NCBI GenBank assembly: GCA_017395085.1
Contig: JAFPWF010000027.1
Coordinates: 62,001 to 126,000 of the forward strand
Reading direction: 5' to 3'
DNA: 64,000 nucleotides
DNA from: Oscillospiraceae bacterium
GTDB taxonomy: Bacteria; Bacillota; Clostridia; Oscillospirales; Oscillospiraceae
The notes beneath the pieces are model-generated. The model saw only the letters and a program-made list of their open reading frames with translations. It made no database searches and was not told where the DNA came from. The position numbers and the translations under genes are program-made. Within the stretch, counting starts at the first letter, position 1. Each line of letters opens with the position of its first letter. Below are positions 1 to 8,010 of the stretch, piece after piece.

Positions 1-1
1 T

Positions 2-214
2 AAAACTTCCACCGGTTTCTCAAAAGGCGGAGCAACTCATGATGATGTCAGGCTGATGCGCGCACGCTGCCCGTCATCCGTAAAAGTAAAGGCTGCCGGC
101 GGAATCTCAACCTTGGAGGATGCCGAAGAATTCCTCTCTGAAGGCGCTGACAGGCTCGGAACCAGCAGAATTGTTAAGATCGCCATGGCCCTGGAGCAGG
201 ATGGGGATGCCTGA
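2..214 (+). CDS. deoC: Deoxyribose-phosphate aldolase, C-terminal end (5' partial)
   Basis: The window opens inside this gene, with 70 codons left before TGA. DeoC cleaves 2-deoxyribose-5-phosphate to glyceraldehyde-3-phosphate and acetaldehyde in deoxynucleoside breakdown, in the cytoplasm. The first complete codon is the Lys of the KTSTGF motif, which forms the Schiff base in the family (Lys167 in E. coli). The second conserved Lys is in VKAAGGI, and the C-terminal GADRLGTSR phosphate-binding loop is intact. The stop overlaps the tgt start by 8 bp, so the two genes are translationally coupled. The start lies left of the window. Confidence 0.93.
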   Translation, partial: KTSTGFSKGGATHDDVRLMRARCPSSVKVKAAGGISTLEDAEEFLSEGADRLGTSRIVKIAMALEQDGDA

Positions 215-1343
215 ATATCAGCTGCTGAAAACAGAGGGGCACGCCAGGCGCGGAATTCTTCATACGGCCCATGGTTCCATCCAGACACCGGTTTTCATGA
301 ATGTTGCGACTCAGGCCGCCATCAAAGGTGCAGTTGCAGCCTCGGATCTTCCCACGCTGAACTGTCAGGTTGCGCTTGCCAATACCTATCATTTACATGT
401 CAGGCCGGGGGATGAGCTGATTCGCGAACTGGGAGGACTGCATCGGTTTATGAACTGGAACGGCCCGATTCTGACTGACAGCGGGGGATTTCAGATCTTC
501 TCCCTGGCAGGGCTCAGAAAGATTCGCGAAGAGGGAGTTTCTTTTCATTCGCATGTCGATGGAAAAAAGCTCTTTATGGGGCCGGAGGAAAGCATGCGGA
601 TTCAGGCGAATCTCGGTTCCGATATCGCGATGGCATTTGATGAATGTGTGAAGATCCCTTCTCCGAGGAAATATGTCGAAGAATCTGCGGATCGTACTTT
701 TCGATGGCTTCAGCGATGCAAGGCTTCCTGGCTTCAGCTGCGTTTTGAAGAACACGCTGTGAATCCCGGTCAGATGCTGTTCGGGATCAATCAGGGTGCC
801 GTGTATCACGACATCCGGCTCGAACACATGAAGCGAATTGCGGAGCTTGATCTTCCCGGATATGCAATCGGCGGACTTGCTGTCGGAGAAACCCATTCCG
901 AGATGTATGACACCATTGAAGTTGTGGAAGAATGGATGCCGAAGGATCGGCCTCGTTATCTGATGGGAGTCGGTACGCCTGTCAATATCATTGAATCGGT
1001 CGCAAGGGGAGTGGATTTCTTTGACTGTGTGATGCCCGCGCGTAATGGACGTCACGGTCATCTGTTTACGAAAGACGGAGTTCTTAACATCCGAAACGAA
1101 AAATACGCCAAAGACCAGCAGCCGATCGATTCAGGATGCAGCTGCCCGGTATGCAGAAACTATTCCAGAGCTTATCTCCGTCATCTGTTTCAGGCGAAAG
1201 AAATGCTTTCGATGCGCCTGGCGGTCATGCACAATCTTCACTTTTATAATCAGCTGATGGAAGAAATCCGGACTGCACTGGATACGGGCACGTTCGAGCA
1301 ATATCGAAGAACATATTCAAATATCCTCGACAACAGAATTTAA
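207..1343 (+). CDS. tgt: Queuine tRNA-ribosyltransferase (tRNA-guanine transglycosylase)
   Basis: Swaps guanine-34 for the queuosine precursor preQ1 in GUN-anticodon tRNAs. The 378-residue length is normal for bacterial Tgt. Visible motifs are [11 protein letters not shown] (substrate-pocket Asp), [13 protein letters not shown] (nucleophile Asp and substrate loop) and the zinc site CSCPVC followed by a His in MHNLHFY. An in-frame extension back to 120 exists, but it lies inside deoC and is not conserved in the family. The ATG at 207 has GGAG about 10 nt upstream and gives the usual [11 protein letters not shown] start. tgt is normally next to queA; here the upstream partner is deoC. Confidence 0.95.
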   Translation: MPEYQLLKTEGHARRGILHTAHGSIQTPVFMNVATQAAIKGAVAASDLPTLNCQVALANTYHLHVRPGDELIRELGGLHRFMNWNGPILTDSGGFQIFSLAGLRKIREEGVSFHSHVDGKKLFMGPEESMRIQANLGSDIAMAFDECVKIPSPRKYVEESADRTFRWLQRCKASWLQLRFEEHAVNPGQMLFGINQGAVYHDIRLEHMKRIAELDLPGYAIGGLAVGETHSEMYDTIEVVEEWMPKDRPRYLMGVGTPVNIIESVARGVDFFDCVMPARNGRHGHLFTKDGVLNIRNEKYAKDQQPIDSGCSCPVCRNYSRAYLRHLFQAKEMLSMRLAVMHNLHFYNQLMEEIRTALDTGTFEQYRRTYSNILDNRI

Positions 1344-1345
1344 TC

Positions 1346-1374
1346 TTGAAAAGTAAAGCACGGCAGAGTATAAT
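1346..1374 (+). promoter_or_regulatory. Sigma-A-type promoter for yajC
   Basis: TTGAAA at 1346-1351, a 17-bp spacer, and TATAAT at 1369-1374. It begins just after the tgt stop and lies 30 bp before the yajC start, which carries a GGGAGG ribosome binding site at 1392-1397. So yajC can be expressed independently of deoC-tgt. Confidence 0.75.
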
Positions 1375-1403
1375 ACAAACACCGTTACATTGGGAGGTTT
1401 AGT

Positions 1404-1739
1404 ATGAATCTTATTCTTACAGCAGCGGCAGGAGCCGGCGGCGGAAGCATGATTATCATGCTCGTTGCCATGTTTGCCATCTTTTATTTTCTGATTATTC
1501 GCCCGGAGAACAAGAAAAAGAAAAAGACGGAAGAGATGCGCAGTTCTCTTTCTCTGGGAGATGGGATTACAACGATCGGCGGAATTACAGGAAAAATCGT
1601 TCAGATTACGGAAGACACCATCACCTTTGAGACCGGGGAAGACCGTGTCCGTCTGCAGGTTAAAAAATGGGCGATTTCAACCACGGACAAGATGGAAGCA
1701 GCGGAAGCTGCAGAAGCGTCCAAAGGCAGAAAACGCTGA
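1404..1739 (+). CDS. yajC: Preprotein translocase subunit YajC
   Basis: Small single-pass membrane protein that accompanies SecDF and SecYEG in protein export. The 111 residues hold one N-terminal hydrophobic segment (about 17-35) ending in the family signature FYFLIIRPENKKKKK. A soluble domain follows with the typical LGDGITTIGGITGKIV core, and then an Ala/Glu/Lys tail. It follows tgt, as in many bacteria, but no secD or secF follows. It has its own promoter and ends at a terminator, so it appears to be a single-gene unit with some read-through from tgt. Confidence 0.95.
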   Translation: MNLILTAAAGAGGGSMIIMLVAMFAIFYFLIIRPENKKKKKTEEMRSSLSLGDGITTIGGITGKIVQITEDTITFETGEDRVRLQVKKWAISTTDKMEAAEAAEASKGRKR

Positions 1740-1749
1740 TAATTTCCGA

Positions 1750-1778
1750 TAAAACAGCGCCCGAAAGGCGCTGTTTTA
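1750..1778 (+). terminator. Intrinsic terminator after yajC
   Basis: Perfect 12-bp stem: TAAAACAGCGCC (1750-1761), loop CGAAA, and GGCGCTGTTTTA (1767-1778). The 3' arm supplies the T run. Confidence 0.85.
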
Positions 1779-1792
1779 TGCATTTTAGTAGT

Positions 1793-2004
1793 TTACATAA
1801 CATCATTATTGTAAGTATTTGTCCCTCATATTGTCACAGCTGCAGAGTTTGCATCACAAGATATAGACCATCTCCAAATATCGAAAAAAAGGAAGTAAAA
1901 ATTTCAAAATAGTTTCGTCAATTTACATAATATTACATAAATGTTGAGAACGGCTCTTGATTTAAACCCAGAAATGTAATATATTGTATCCGTAATTAAC
2001 ATAA
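1793..2004. repeat. Repeated TTACATAA octamers upstream of the first Xer gene
   Basis: TTACATAA occurs exactly at 1793-1800, 1923-1930 and 1933-1940, and as TTAACATAA at 1996-2004. The middle two are spaced by one helical turn. On the other strand the motif reads TTATGTAA, which resembles the XerD half-site (TTATGTAAACT in Firmicute dif sites). The interval 1740-2034 (about 295 bp) holds no gene. It contains this repeat set and the promoter listed next. Confidence 0.5.
1957..1985 (+). promoter_or_regulatory. Promoter for XerD-like recombinase
   Basis: TTGATT at 1957-1962, a 17-bp spacer and TATATT at 1980-1985. It lies directly downstream of the paired TTACATAA octamers and about 50 bp before the GTG start. 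Confidence 0.65.
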
Positions 2005-2034
2005 TATGTCTTTTTTGAAGGAAGGTGAACCTGC

Positions 2035-2925
2035 GTGTCGGATCATGAATTGCTCGAACAATACAGACAGTACCTGATTACGGTAAAAAATGCCTCGAGC
2101 AACACCGAGAATTCCTACATGCGGGACCTTCGGCAGCTTCAGTCGTATCTGTTCGGAGAACTGAAGATCAGTCTGACCGATGCAGACGAACCATCTTTGC
2201 GCAATTATCTTGATTACCTTCGCGATTCCGGAAAATCTGCGTCAACCCTGTCAAGGAATATCGCATCCTGGAAGAATTTTTATCAGTTTCTGCTTCAAAG
2301 GAGTTTCATTGAGGAAAACCCCGCAGCGCATATGAATTCCGAAAAGAGCGAGCAGAAACTGCCCAGTATTCTTACCAGCAGGGAAGTGGAACTTCTTCTT
2401 CAGCAGCCTCAGACTACAGAAGCAAAAGGGATTCGCGATAAGGCTATGCTTGAATTGATGTATGCGACAGGTATACGAGTCAGCGAACTGATCGGCCTGA
2501 ATCTCACGGATGTCAATTTTGCTTCCGGAAGCATTCGCTGCAGCAGTAAAAACCACGAACGTTTTATTCCGATGTATCCCTACGCGATGTCAATCCTTTC
2601 TGACTATGTGGAAAAAACACGTCCGCTTATGATGATTTCAGCAGAGCGGGATGCTCTGTTTGTCAATATGAACGGAGAAAGGATGTCGCGTCAGGGCTTC
2701 TGGAAGATCGTAAAATCATATCAGCAGAAAGCAAATATCAAAAAAGAGATTACCCCGCATACACTCCGGCATTCTTTCGCTGCACATCTTTTGGAAAACG
2801 GTGCCGATCTGCATTCCGTACAAAAGATGCTGGGGCATTCCGATATTTCAACTACGATGATGTATACAAAACTGGTCCCGAATTCGATTCGGGATGTATA
2901 TCGGCAGGCTCACCCGAGAGCATGA
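2035..2925 (+). CDS. xerD: Tyrosine recombinase, XerD-like
   Basis: Site-specific recombinase of the Xer group, which resolves chromosome dimers at dif. The 296 residues have an N-terminal SAM-like core-binding domain (about 1-105) and a C-terminal catalytic domain. All active-site residues fall at nearly E. coli XerD numbering: Arg148 (GIRVSEL), Lys172, His242 and Arg245 (HTLRH), His268 (LGH) and Tyr277 (MMYTKL). The Lys hairpin is unusual, CSSKNHER in place of the common GKGNKER. It starts at GTG with GGAAGGTGA upstream. It precedes the Holliday-junction genes ruvCAB. The XerD versus XerC assignment is by similarity only. Confidence 0.88.
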   Translation: MSDHELLEQYRQYLITVKNASSNTENSYMRDLRQLQSYLFGELKISLTDADEPSLRNYLDYLRDSGKSASTLSRNIASWKNFYQFLLQRSFIEENPAAHMNSEKSEQKLPSILTSREVELLLQQPQTTEAKGIRDKAMLELMYATGIRVSELIGLNLTDVNFASGSIRCSSKNHERFIPMYPYAMSILSDYVEKTRPLMMISAERDALFVNMNGERMSRQGFWKIVKSYQQKANIKKEITPHTLRHSFAAHLLENGADLHSVQKMLGHSDISTTMMYTKLVPNSIRDVYRQAHPRA

Positions 2926-2955
2926 ACTACCGGCGAAACAGCCGGTAGTTCTTTT
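2925..2955 (+). terminator. Intrinsic terminator after xerD-like gene
   Basis: Stem AACTACCGGC (2925-2934), loop GAAACA, GCCGGTAGTT (2941-2950), then CTTTT. It overlaps the last base of the stop codon. Confidence 0.85.
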
Positions 2956-2967
2956 ATGAAGACAATA

Positions 2968-2996
2968 TTGCAAGAATTCGGCAAATATGTTAAGAT
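2968..2996 (+). promoter_or_regulatory. Possible promoter for ruvCAB
   Basis: TTGCAA at 2968-2973, a 17-bp spacer and TAAGAT at 2991-2996. It sits between the xerD terminator and ruvC, which is the only place a dedicated ruv promoter could be. The implied transcript start would leave a leader of only about 15 nt, so confidence is moderate. Confidence 0.45.
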
Positions 2997-3017
2997 TCAG
3001 CAAAAGGTGTGATGAAT

Positions 3018-3533
3018 ATGCGAATATTTGGAATAGATCCGGGAATAGCAACAATTGGTTTTGCAGCGCTGGATTCTGACGGAAATCAGTTTCAGCTCCG
3101 GACCTGCGGCGTGATCAAAACACCGGCTCATTCTTCGCTGTCTTCCAGGCTGAACAGGATTTATACGGATCTCGAAGAGTTGATACGGAAGTTTCAGCCG
3201 GATTCAATAGCCATTGAGGAACTTTTTTTTAATACCAATATTACAACCGGGATTGCCGTTGCACATGGCCGCGGCGTGATATTGCTCGCATGTGAACGTG
3301 CCGGTATCCCGGTTGCCGAATATACGCCTCTGCAGGTAAAGCAGGCTGTAGCGGGCTATGGATATGCCGAAAAGAAACAGGTTATGGAAATGGTTCGAAG
3401 ACTTTGTTCTCTGAGTGCGGTTCCCAGACCGGATGATGCCGCGGATGCCGTTGCAATTGCGATTTGCCATGCGCGAAGCTCTGCTTCCTTATTGAGCCAA
3501 AAAGGAGTTCAGGATTCATGCTCTACTATTTAA
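3018..3533 (+). CDS. ruvC: Crossover junction endodeoxyribonuclease RuvC
   Basis: Resolves Holliday junctions by paired symmetric nicking after RuvAB branch migration. The 171 residues carry the four metal-binding acidic residues: Asp in GIDPG, Glu in AIEEL, and the two Asp of PRPDDAADA. The HGRGVILL helix and the KQAVAGYGYAEKKQV segment, which contacts DNA, are also present. Three in-frame starts lie close together (GTG 3009, ATG 3012, ATG 3018). The ATG at 3018 fits the AAGG at 3004-3007 and gives the standard MRIFGIDPG start. The stop overlaps ruvA by 16 bp. Confidence 0.95.
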   Translation: MRIFGIDPGIATIGFAALDSDGNQFQLRTCGVIKTPAHSSLSSRLNRIYTDLEELIRKFQPDSIAIEELFFNTNITTGIAVAHGRGVILLACERAGIPVAEYTPLQVKQAVAGYGYAEKKQVMEMVRRLCSLSAVPRPDDAADAVAIAICHARSSASLLSQKGVQDSCSTI

Positions 3534-4126
3534 TCGGAACCGTATCTGAAATCGGCCAGAACAGTATTATTCTCGAGGTTGGCGGGATCGGCTTTCAGGT
3601 CAACACGTCACTGCAGACAATTTCCGATGTAAAAACCGGCAGTCAGGTAAAGCTCTATATATCTGAATCGATCGGCGAAAACAATTATGACCTTTACGGT
3701 TTTTCAGAACAGCGGGAAAAACGCTTTTTTGAACTCCTGGTTTCCATTTCCGGGGTTGGTCCAAAGGCAGCAATTTCAGTTTTGTCGGTTATGAATACAG
3801 ACGAGCTGGTCCATGCCGTCATGACCGATGACATCAAAGCTCTGACAGCAGCTCCCGGAATCGGGAAAAAGATTGCCCAGCGGATTCTCCTGGAGCTGAG
3901 AGATAAACTGGGTGCTGAACTCCCGAATCTGGCTTCTTCCATATCAGACAGTGTCAAACAGCCTGGGAAGCTTCCTTCCGAGAATCAGGCCATATTTGAC
4001 GCAATGGCCGGCCTAAGCGTTCTGGGCTACAGTTCCGCTGAAGTAAGCGCGATTATCCGTCGTTCTGACTGGACAGGTATGACGGCCGAACAGATTATTC
4101 GCGAAGTCTTGAAAAATATGGTTTAA
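3518..4126 (+). CDS. ruvA: Holliday junction DNA helicase RuvA
   Basis: Tetrameric junction-binding subunit that loads the RuvB motor. The 202 residues show the N-terminal OB-fold (MLYYLIGTV onwards), two helix-hairpin-helix motifs (SGVGPKAA and [11 protein letters not shown]), a Pro/Ser linker and the C-terminal RuvB-binding domain ([13 protein letters not shown]). The start at 3518 has AAAGGAG upstream and overlaps ruvC. An extension back to 3464 would run through ruvC and is unlikely. Confidence 0.96.
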   Translation: MLYYLIGTVSEIGQNSIILEVGGIGFQVNTSLQTISDVKTGSQVKLYISESIGENNYDLYGFSEQREKRFFELLVSISGVGPKAAISVLSVMNTDELVHAVMTDDIKALTAAPGIGKKIAQRILLELRDKLGAELPNLASSISDSVKQPGKLPSENQAIFDAMAGLSVLGYSSAEVSAIIRRSDWTGMTAEQIIREVLKNMV

Positions 4127-4143
4127 TCTCTGCGAGGAACATC

Positions 4144-5181
4144 ATGAGCATACAGTTTTCAGAAGACAACAGTACTCCGATCACCAGTTCGGCCAGGCTT
4201 CAGGAAGATCGGGCGGAACCCTCACTCAGGCCTAAAACGATTCTGGAATATATTGGTCAGGAAAAAGCGAAGGAAAATCTGCAGGTCTTTATTGATGCAG
4301 CAAAGCTTAGAAATGAACCACTAGATCATGTTCTGCTGCATGGCCCTCCGGGACTCGGAAAAACGACACTGGCAGGGATCATTGCCAATGAAATGCATGT
4401 CAACATGCGTATTACATCCGGACCCGCCATTGAAAAGCCCGGCGATCTGGTTGCCCTGCTGACAAATCTTTCCGAAGGGGATATTCTGTTTGTAGATGAG
4501 ATCCACCGCCTGAACCGAGCTTATGAAGAAATCCTGTATCCGGCGATGGAAGACTTTGCAATCGATATCATTTTGGGCAAAGGCCCGTCAGCCAGCTCCA
4601 TTCATCTTGATCTGCCGCACTTTACTCTGATCGGGGCTACCACACGCTCCGGTCAGCTGACTGCGCCGCTTCGTGACCGCTTCGGCGTCACCATCAGGCT
4701 CGAACTTTATACACCGGATGAACTGAAGCAGATTGTAGAGCGTTCCGCCGATTTACTGAATGTGAAAATCGACTCGTACGGTTCTTATGAAATAGCTTCC
4801 CGTTCAAGAGGGACACCGCGCATTGCAAACAGATACCTGAGACGGGTTCGCGATTTTGCTCAGGTCCGTGCGGACGGAATGATCACGCGCGAAGTTGCCG
4901 ATGCCGCCTTATTAAGCCTGGATGTTGACCGCTGCGGTCTTGATGCCATTGACAGAAGAATGCTGCGGAGTATTATCGAATTCTATGGCGGAGGACCGGT
5001 CGGCCTCGATACCCTTGCGGCAACAATAAATGAAGATGCGGTTACGCTGGAAGACGTCTATGAACCCTATCTTCTGCAAAGCGGATTTCTGACCAGAACA
5101 CCACGCGGAAGATGCGTGACCCGAAAGGCTTACGAGCATCTCGGGCTTTCATTTCAAAAATCAGAACAGTTGGAATTTTGA
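4144..5181 (+). CDS. ruvB: Holliday junction DNA helicase RuvB
   Basis: AAA+ ATPase ring that drives branch migration with RuvA. The 345 residues contain Walker [10 protein letters not shown], Walker B FVDEIHR, sensor 1 IGATTR, the arginine-finger region APLRDRFG, and the C-terminal winged helix ([11 protein letters not shown]). The start has GAGGAA at 4133-4138, and the gene follows ruvA by 17 bp. It completes a ruvCAB operon; the low-GC spacer after it carries a new promoter. Confidence 0.97.
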   Translation: MSIQFSEDNSTPITSSARLQEDRAEPSLRPKTILEYIGQEKAKENLQVFIDAAKLRNEPLDHVLLHGPPGLGKTTLAGIIANEMHVNMRITSGPAIEKPGDLVALLTNLSEGDILFVDEIHRLNRAYEEILYPAMEDFAIDIILGKGPSASSIHLDLPHFTLIGATTRSGQLTAPLRDRFGVTIRLELYTPDELKQIVERSADLLNVKIDSYGSYEIASRSRGTPRIANRYLRRVRDFAQVRADGMITREVADAALLSLDVDRCGLDAIDRRMLRSIIEFYGGGPVGLDTLAATINEDAVTLEDVYEPYLLQSGFLTRTPRGRCVTRKAYEHLGLSFQKSEQLEF

Positions 5182-5223
5182 ACATTTATGTAAAAAATGT
5201 GAAGGATATCAGAAAATAGCATA

Positions 5224-5251
5224 TTGACTTTGCATCAATGTGTTGTATAAT
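5224..5251 (+). promoter_or_regulatory. Promoter for the zinc-ribbon gene
   Basis: TTGACT at 5224-5229, a 16-bp spacer and TATAAT at 5246-5251, about 50 bp before the ATG at 5303. This is among the best -35/-10 pairs in the left part of the window. Confidence 0.75.
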
Positions 5252-5302
5252 ATGGTTTGCAAATATGTTCCCGGAGGGGACAAACAAAAGAGAGGATTCA
5301 AA

Positions 5303-5581
5303 ATGTACGAAGACAAAACCTTAGTTTGCAAAGAGTGTGGAAAAGAATTCGTATTCACTGCCGGTGAGCAGGAATTCTATGCCGAGCGCGGCTTCCAGAA
5401 TGAGCCCCAGCGCTGCAAAGCATGCCGTGATGCACGGAAAAATGCAGCTCGCGGACCGCGGGAGTTCTTTACAGCCGTTTGCGCAGCATGCGGCGGCGAG
5501 GCCAGAGTTCCGTTTGAACCGAAGTCTGATCGCCCTGTTTACTGCAGTGAATGCTTTGCAAGAATGAGAGAGCAGGCCTGA
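5303..5581 (+). CDS. Double zinc-ribbon protein (CxxC-x17-CxxC type)
   Basis: A 92-residue protein with two Cys4 sites. The first is CKECGKEF plus CKACRDAR, with the conserved motif EFYAERGFQNEPQRC between them. The second is CAACGGEA plus CSECF, with the typical VPFEPKSDRPVYC motif. This matches a widespread uncharacterised Firmicute zinc-ribbon family, and its function is not known. The ATG at 5303 follows AGAGGAT. An upstream in-frame start at 5240 overlaps the promoter and is rejected. The gene lies between ruvB and a strong terminator and may be well expressed. Confidence 0.85.
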   Translation: MYEDKTLVCKECGKEFVFTAGEQEFYAERGFQNEPQRCKACRDARKNAARGPREFFTAVCAACGGEARVPFEPKSDRPVYCSECFARMREQA

Positions 5582-5594
5582 ACAGAAAAAGAGG

Positions 5595-5624
5595 AAACAG
5601 GGCGCTGAGAAGCGCCCTGTTTTT
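5595..5624 (+). terminator. Intrinsic terminator after zinc-ribbon gene
   Basis: Perfect 12-bp stem AAACAGGGCGCT (5595-5606), GAGA tetraloop, AGCGCCCTGTTT (5611-5622), then more T. The next start codon is only about 24 bp further on. Confidence 0.88.
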
Positions 5625-5646
5625 GACTATTTGAAAGGAAATCGAT

Positions 5647-5850
5647 ATGGAGATTACCCGAGATACCGTGATCGGTGAGATTGTTGACAACTGCCCGGAA
5701 GCAATGCCCGTTTTTCAGGAAATCGGCATGCACTGTCTTGGCTGTGCGATGGCAAGCGGTGAAACGGTGGAGCAGGCATGTGCCGCACACGGGGTGGATC
5801 CGGATGAATTTCTGGTCTACCTGAAGCAGTATCTGGAAACTGTATTATGA
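5647..5850 (+). CDS. DUF1858 redox-disulfide domain protein
   Basis: A 67-residue protein that is a single DUF1858 domain (hybrid-cluster-protein-associated disulfide type). The core is VIGEIVDNCPEAMPVFQEIGMHCLGC, with a conserved C-x2-C (CLGC) near residue 36 and a further Cys before it, then the EACAAHG-type helix. The domain is thought to be a small thiol or metal carrier, but its exact role is unknown. GAAAGGAA lies just upstream of the ATG. It sits between two intrinsic terminators with no obvious promoter of its own. Confidence 0.85.
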   Translation: MEITRDTVIGEIVDNCPEAMPVFQEIGMHCLGCAMASGETVEQACAAHGVDPDEFLVYLKQYLETVL

Positions 5851-5854
5851 GCTG

Positions 5855-5882
5855 AAAGGCCGGAAGTTTTCCGGCCTTTTTT
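5855..5882 (+). terminator. Intrinsic terminator between DUF1858 gene and trmK
   Basis: Stem AAAGGCCGGAA (5855-5865), short GTT loop, TTCCGGCCTTT (5869-5879), T run. The T run is directly followed by GGAGATAAC and the trmK ATG, so terminator and ribosome binding site abut. Confidence 0.88.
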
Positions 5883-5891
5883 GGAGATAAC

Positions 5892-6599
5892 ATGACAAAA
5901 CGCTTGTTACAGCTCTGCCGTTTGATTCCGCCGAATGGAAATGGTTTTGCCGATGTCGGAACCGATCACGGTTTTGTTCCTGTTTGGCTTGCAAACCATG
6001 GCTATTCCGGAAGAATCTACGCTTTTGACATCGCGGAAGCTCCGCTAAATAAAGCGATATCCCTGGCAAGAGAACACATGGTGGATGATCGGATCTGCTT
6101 TTCCGTAAGCGATGGCCTGGACGCATGTCCGCCCGGGCTCGTTGACTGTATTATGATCGCAGGCCTGGGCGGGGATGCCATCTGCCGTATTCTGGACAGG
6201 GCTGAGTGGATTTTGGACAGGGGATACACACTGATTCTCCAGCCGATGACTCATGCCGAAGTCGTTAGATACTGGCTGATTCATAACGGTTTCCGGATCA
6301 CAACGGAAGCACTGGTGTCGGAGGATCGCCATATCTATCAGTTTTTCACCGCCAGGGCAGGGAACTGCGGTGCGGTAAGCGATGCAGAATACTGTACCGG
6401 AATCATCCATGCCGACCATATTGGTGAGGACATCAGTATTTTATATTCTGACCTGATGCACAGAATCGAACAGAAGCTTGTCGGAATGCGACGGGCAGAT
6501 CAGGTGGACAGCAGCACATTTCGCTTTTATGCCGGGATCAAGCAGGAGTTGGAAAAGCTGAGTGCGGGTCCGTTCACGACTGCAGCGGAACAGGATTGA
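5892..6599 (+). CDS. trmK: tRNA (adenine(22)-N1)-methyltransferase TrmK
   Basis: SAM-dependent enzyme (YqfN family) that methylates A22 of tRNA. The 235 residues show a class I methyltransferase fold with motif I FADVGTDHGFVP, acidic motif II YAFDIAE, and a motif IV-like region CIMIAGLGGDAI that is typical of TrmK. A helical C-terminal tail follows (about 185-230). The ATG follows GGAGATAAC. The TGA at 6597-6599 is 14 bp before the radA start. In other Firmicutes trmK sits near the sigma-A gene; that is not so here. Confidence 0.9.
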   Translation: MTKRLLQLCRLIPPNGNGFADVGTDHGFVPVWLANHGYSGRIYAFDIAEAPLNKAISLAREHMVDDRICFSVSDGLDACPPGLVDCIMIAGLGGDAICRILDRAEWILDRGYTLILQPMTHAEVVRYWLIHNGFRITTEALVSEDRHIYQFFTARAGNCGAVSDAEYCTGIIHADHIGEDISILYSDLMHRIEQKLVGMRRADQVDSSTFRFYAGIKQELEKLSAGPFTTAAEQD

Positions 6600-6613
6600 G
6601 AAAGAAGAACCGA

Positions 6614-7996
6614 ATGGCAAATCAGAAAACAAAAACAGTATACTGCTGCGCGGAGTGCGGGTATGAGTCGGCAAACTGGGCCGGAAAATGCCCAAGCTGC
6701 GGCGCCTGGAACAGTATGAAAGAGTTTCGGATGCAAAGCGGCGCAGGGATGCACAAGGGCGGTTCAGCCACGGAATCCATCGGCAAACCGAAAAGATTGT
6801 CCGAACTGGACACTTCAAAGGAGATCCGTTTTTCAACGGGAATCTCCGAGCTGGACCGTGTCCTTGGAGGAGGTGCGGTCTGCGGATCGCTGATTCTTGT
6901 GGGCGGCGCACCGGGCATCGGCAAGTCAACGCTTCTGCTGCAGTTATGCGGTAAAATCTCTGAAGACCGCGTCATTCTCTATATCACCGGGGAGGAAAGC
7001 GAGCGGCAGATTAAACTGCGCGCGGAAAGGCTCGGGATCGAACATGATTTGCTGTACGTTTACACTGGAACGGATATGGACGGAATTCGTAAAACTCTGG
7101 ATCTGGTACAGCCGGAAATCATGATCGTGGATTCCATCCAGACGATCTCCGATTCCGGTGTCGGCAGCATGCCCGGCAGCCCGAATCAGGTGAGAGAATG
7201 CACCATGCAGATTCTCAGGCTGACAAAGGATCGCGGCATGACGGTTTTCCTGATCGGCCATATCACCAAAGAGGGGAGTCTGGCCGGGCCGAAAATACTC
7301 GAGCACATGGTCGACTGCGTGTTGTATTTTGAAGGAGAGCGTGAAACAAGTTTCCGAATCCTTCGTGCAGTAAAAAATCGATTTGGTTCCACCAACGAAA
7401 TCGGCGTATTTGAAATGCATGCTGACGGCCTGATCTGTGTGGAGAATCCGTCTGCGCTGTTGCTGTCAGGCAGGCCGGAACACAGTTCCGGTACCTGTGT
7501 GACCTGTGTCATGGAAGGGAGCAGGCCGATTCTGGCCGAAATACAGGCACTGGTCAGCCCGGGCGGACATAATGCTTCCAGAAGAAGCAACGGGATTGAT
7601 TTTAACCGCGCGTCAATGCTGATTGCCGTTCTGGAAAAGCGTGGCGGAATCCCGGTCACTGCTTGCGATACCTATGTAAATGTTGTCGGAGGGCTCACAG
7701 TAGATGAACCGGCGGCAGATCTGGCAACGGTTCTGGCACTTGCTTCCAGTTATCTCGACAGGCCCTTAGGCTCGGAATTGGGTGCAATCGGGGAAGTCGG
7801 CTTATCCGGTGAACTGCGTCAGGTCAGTTATCTGAACCAACGGCTTTCTGAAATTCACAGGCTCGGTTTTCGGCAGTGTGTCGTTCCGGCCAATATGAAG
7901 GAAATCCCCGCAGATTTGCCGGGCCTGGAACTGATACCAGTCAAGAATATCCGACAGGCCATTCAAATGACACTCAGCAAACAATCCACCGATTAA
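6614..7996 (+). CDS. radA: DNA repair protein RadA
   Basis: RecA-like ATPase that promotes branch migration in recombination. The 460 residues start with a C4 zinc finger (CAECGYES and CPSCGAW). Then come Walker A GGAPGIGKST, Walker B IMIVDSIQ, the RadA-specific KNRFGST motif and a C-terminal Lon-protease-like domain (NVVGGLTVDEPAADLA). An upstream TTG at 6596 would overlap trmK; the ATG at 6614 gives the standard MANQKTKTVYCC start. The last codons and stop lie inside a palindrome shared with the convergent gene. Confidence 0.95.
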   Translation: MANQKTKTVYCCAECGYESANWAGKCPSCGAWNSMKEFRMQSGAGMHKGGSATESIGKPKRLSELDTSKEIRFSTGISELDRVLGGGAVCGSLILVGGAPGIGKSTLLLQLCGKISEDRVILYITGEESERQIKLRAERLGIEHDLLYVYTGTDMDGIRKTLDLVQPEIMIVDSIQTISDSGVGSMPGSPNQVRECTMQILRLTKDRGMTVFLIGHITKEGSLAGPKILEHMVDCVLYFEGERETSFRILRAVKNRFGSTNEIGVFEMHADGLICVENPSALLLSGRPEHSSGTCVTCVMEGSRPILAEIQALVSPGGHNASRRSNGIDFNRASMLIAVLEKRGGIPVTACDTYVNVVGGLTVDEPAADLATVLALASSYLDRPLGSELGAIGEVGLSGELRQVSYLNQRLSEIHRLGFRQCVVPANMKEIPADLPGLELIPVKNIRQAIQMTLSKQSTD

Positions 7997-8010
7997 TCGG
8001 TGGATTGTTT
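7979..8010. terminator. Bidirectional terminator shared by radA and the second Xer gene
   Basis: A perfect 32-bp palindrome with 16-bp arms (first arm AAACAATCCACCGATT, 7979-7994). It contains the stop codons of both convergent genes, which overlap by 4 bp. As a result both proteins end in the same residues, KQSTD. The T-rich ends allow termination in either direction, although the central loop must open to form a usable hairpin. Confidence 0.8.

Noticed and set aside
1923..1940. Second full dif site upstream of the xerD-like gene
   Set aside because: Only the XerD-type arm fits; the XerC arm and centre match poorly (about 15 of 28 positions with E. coli dif), so only half-sites are reported.
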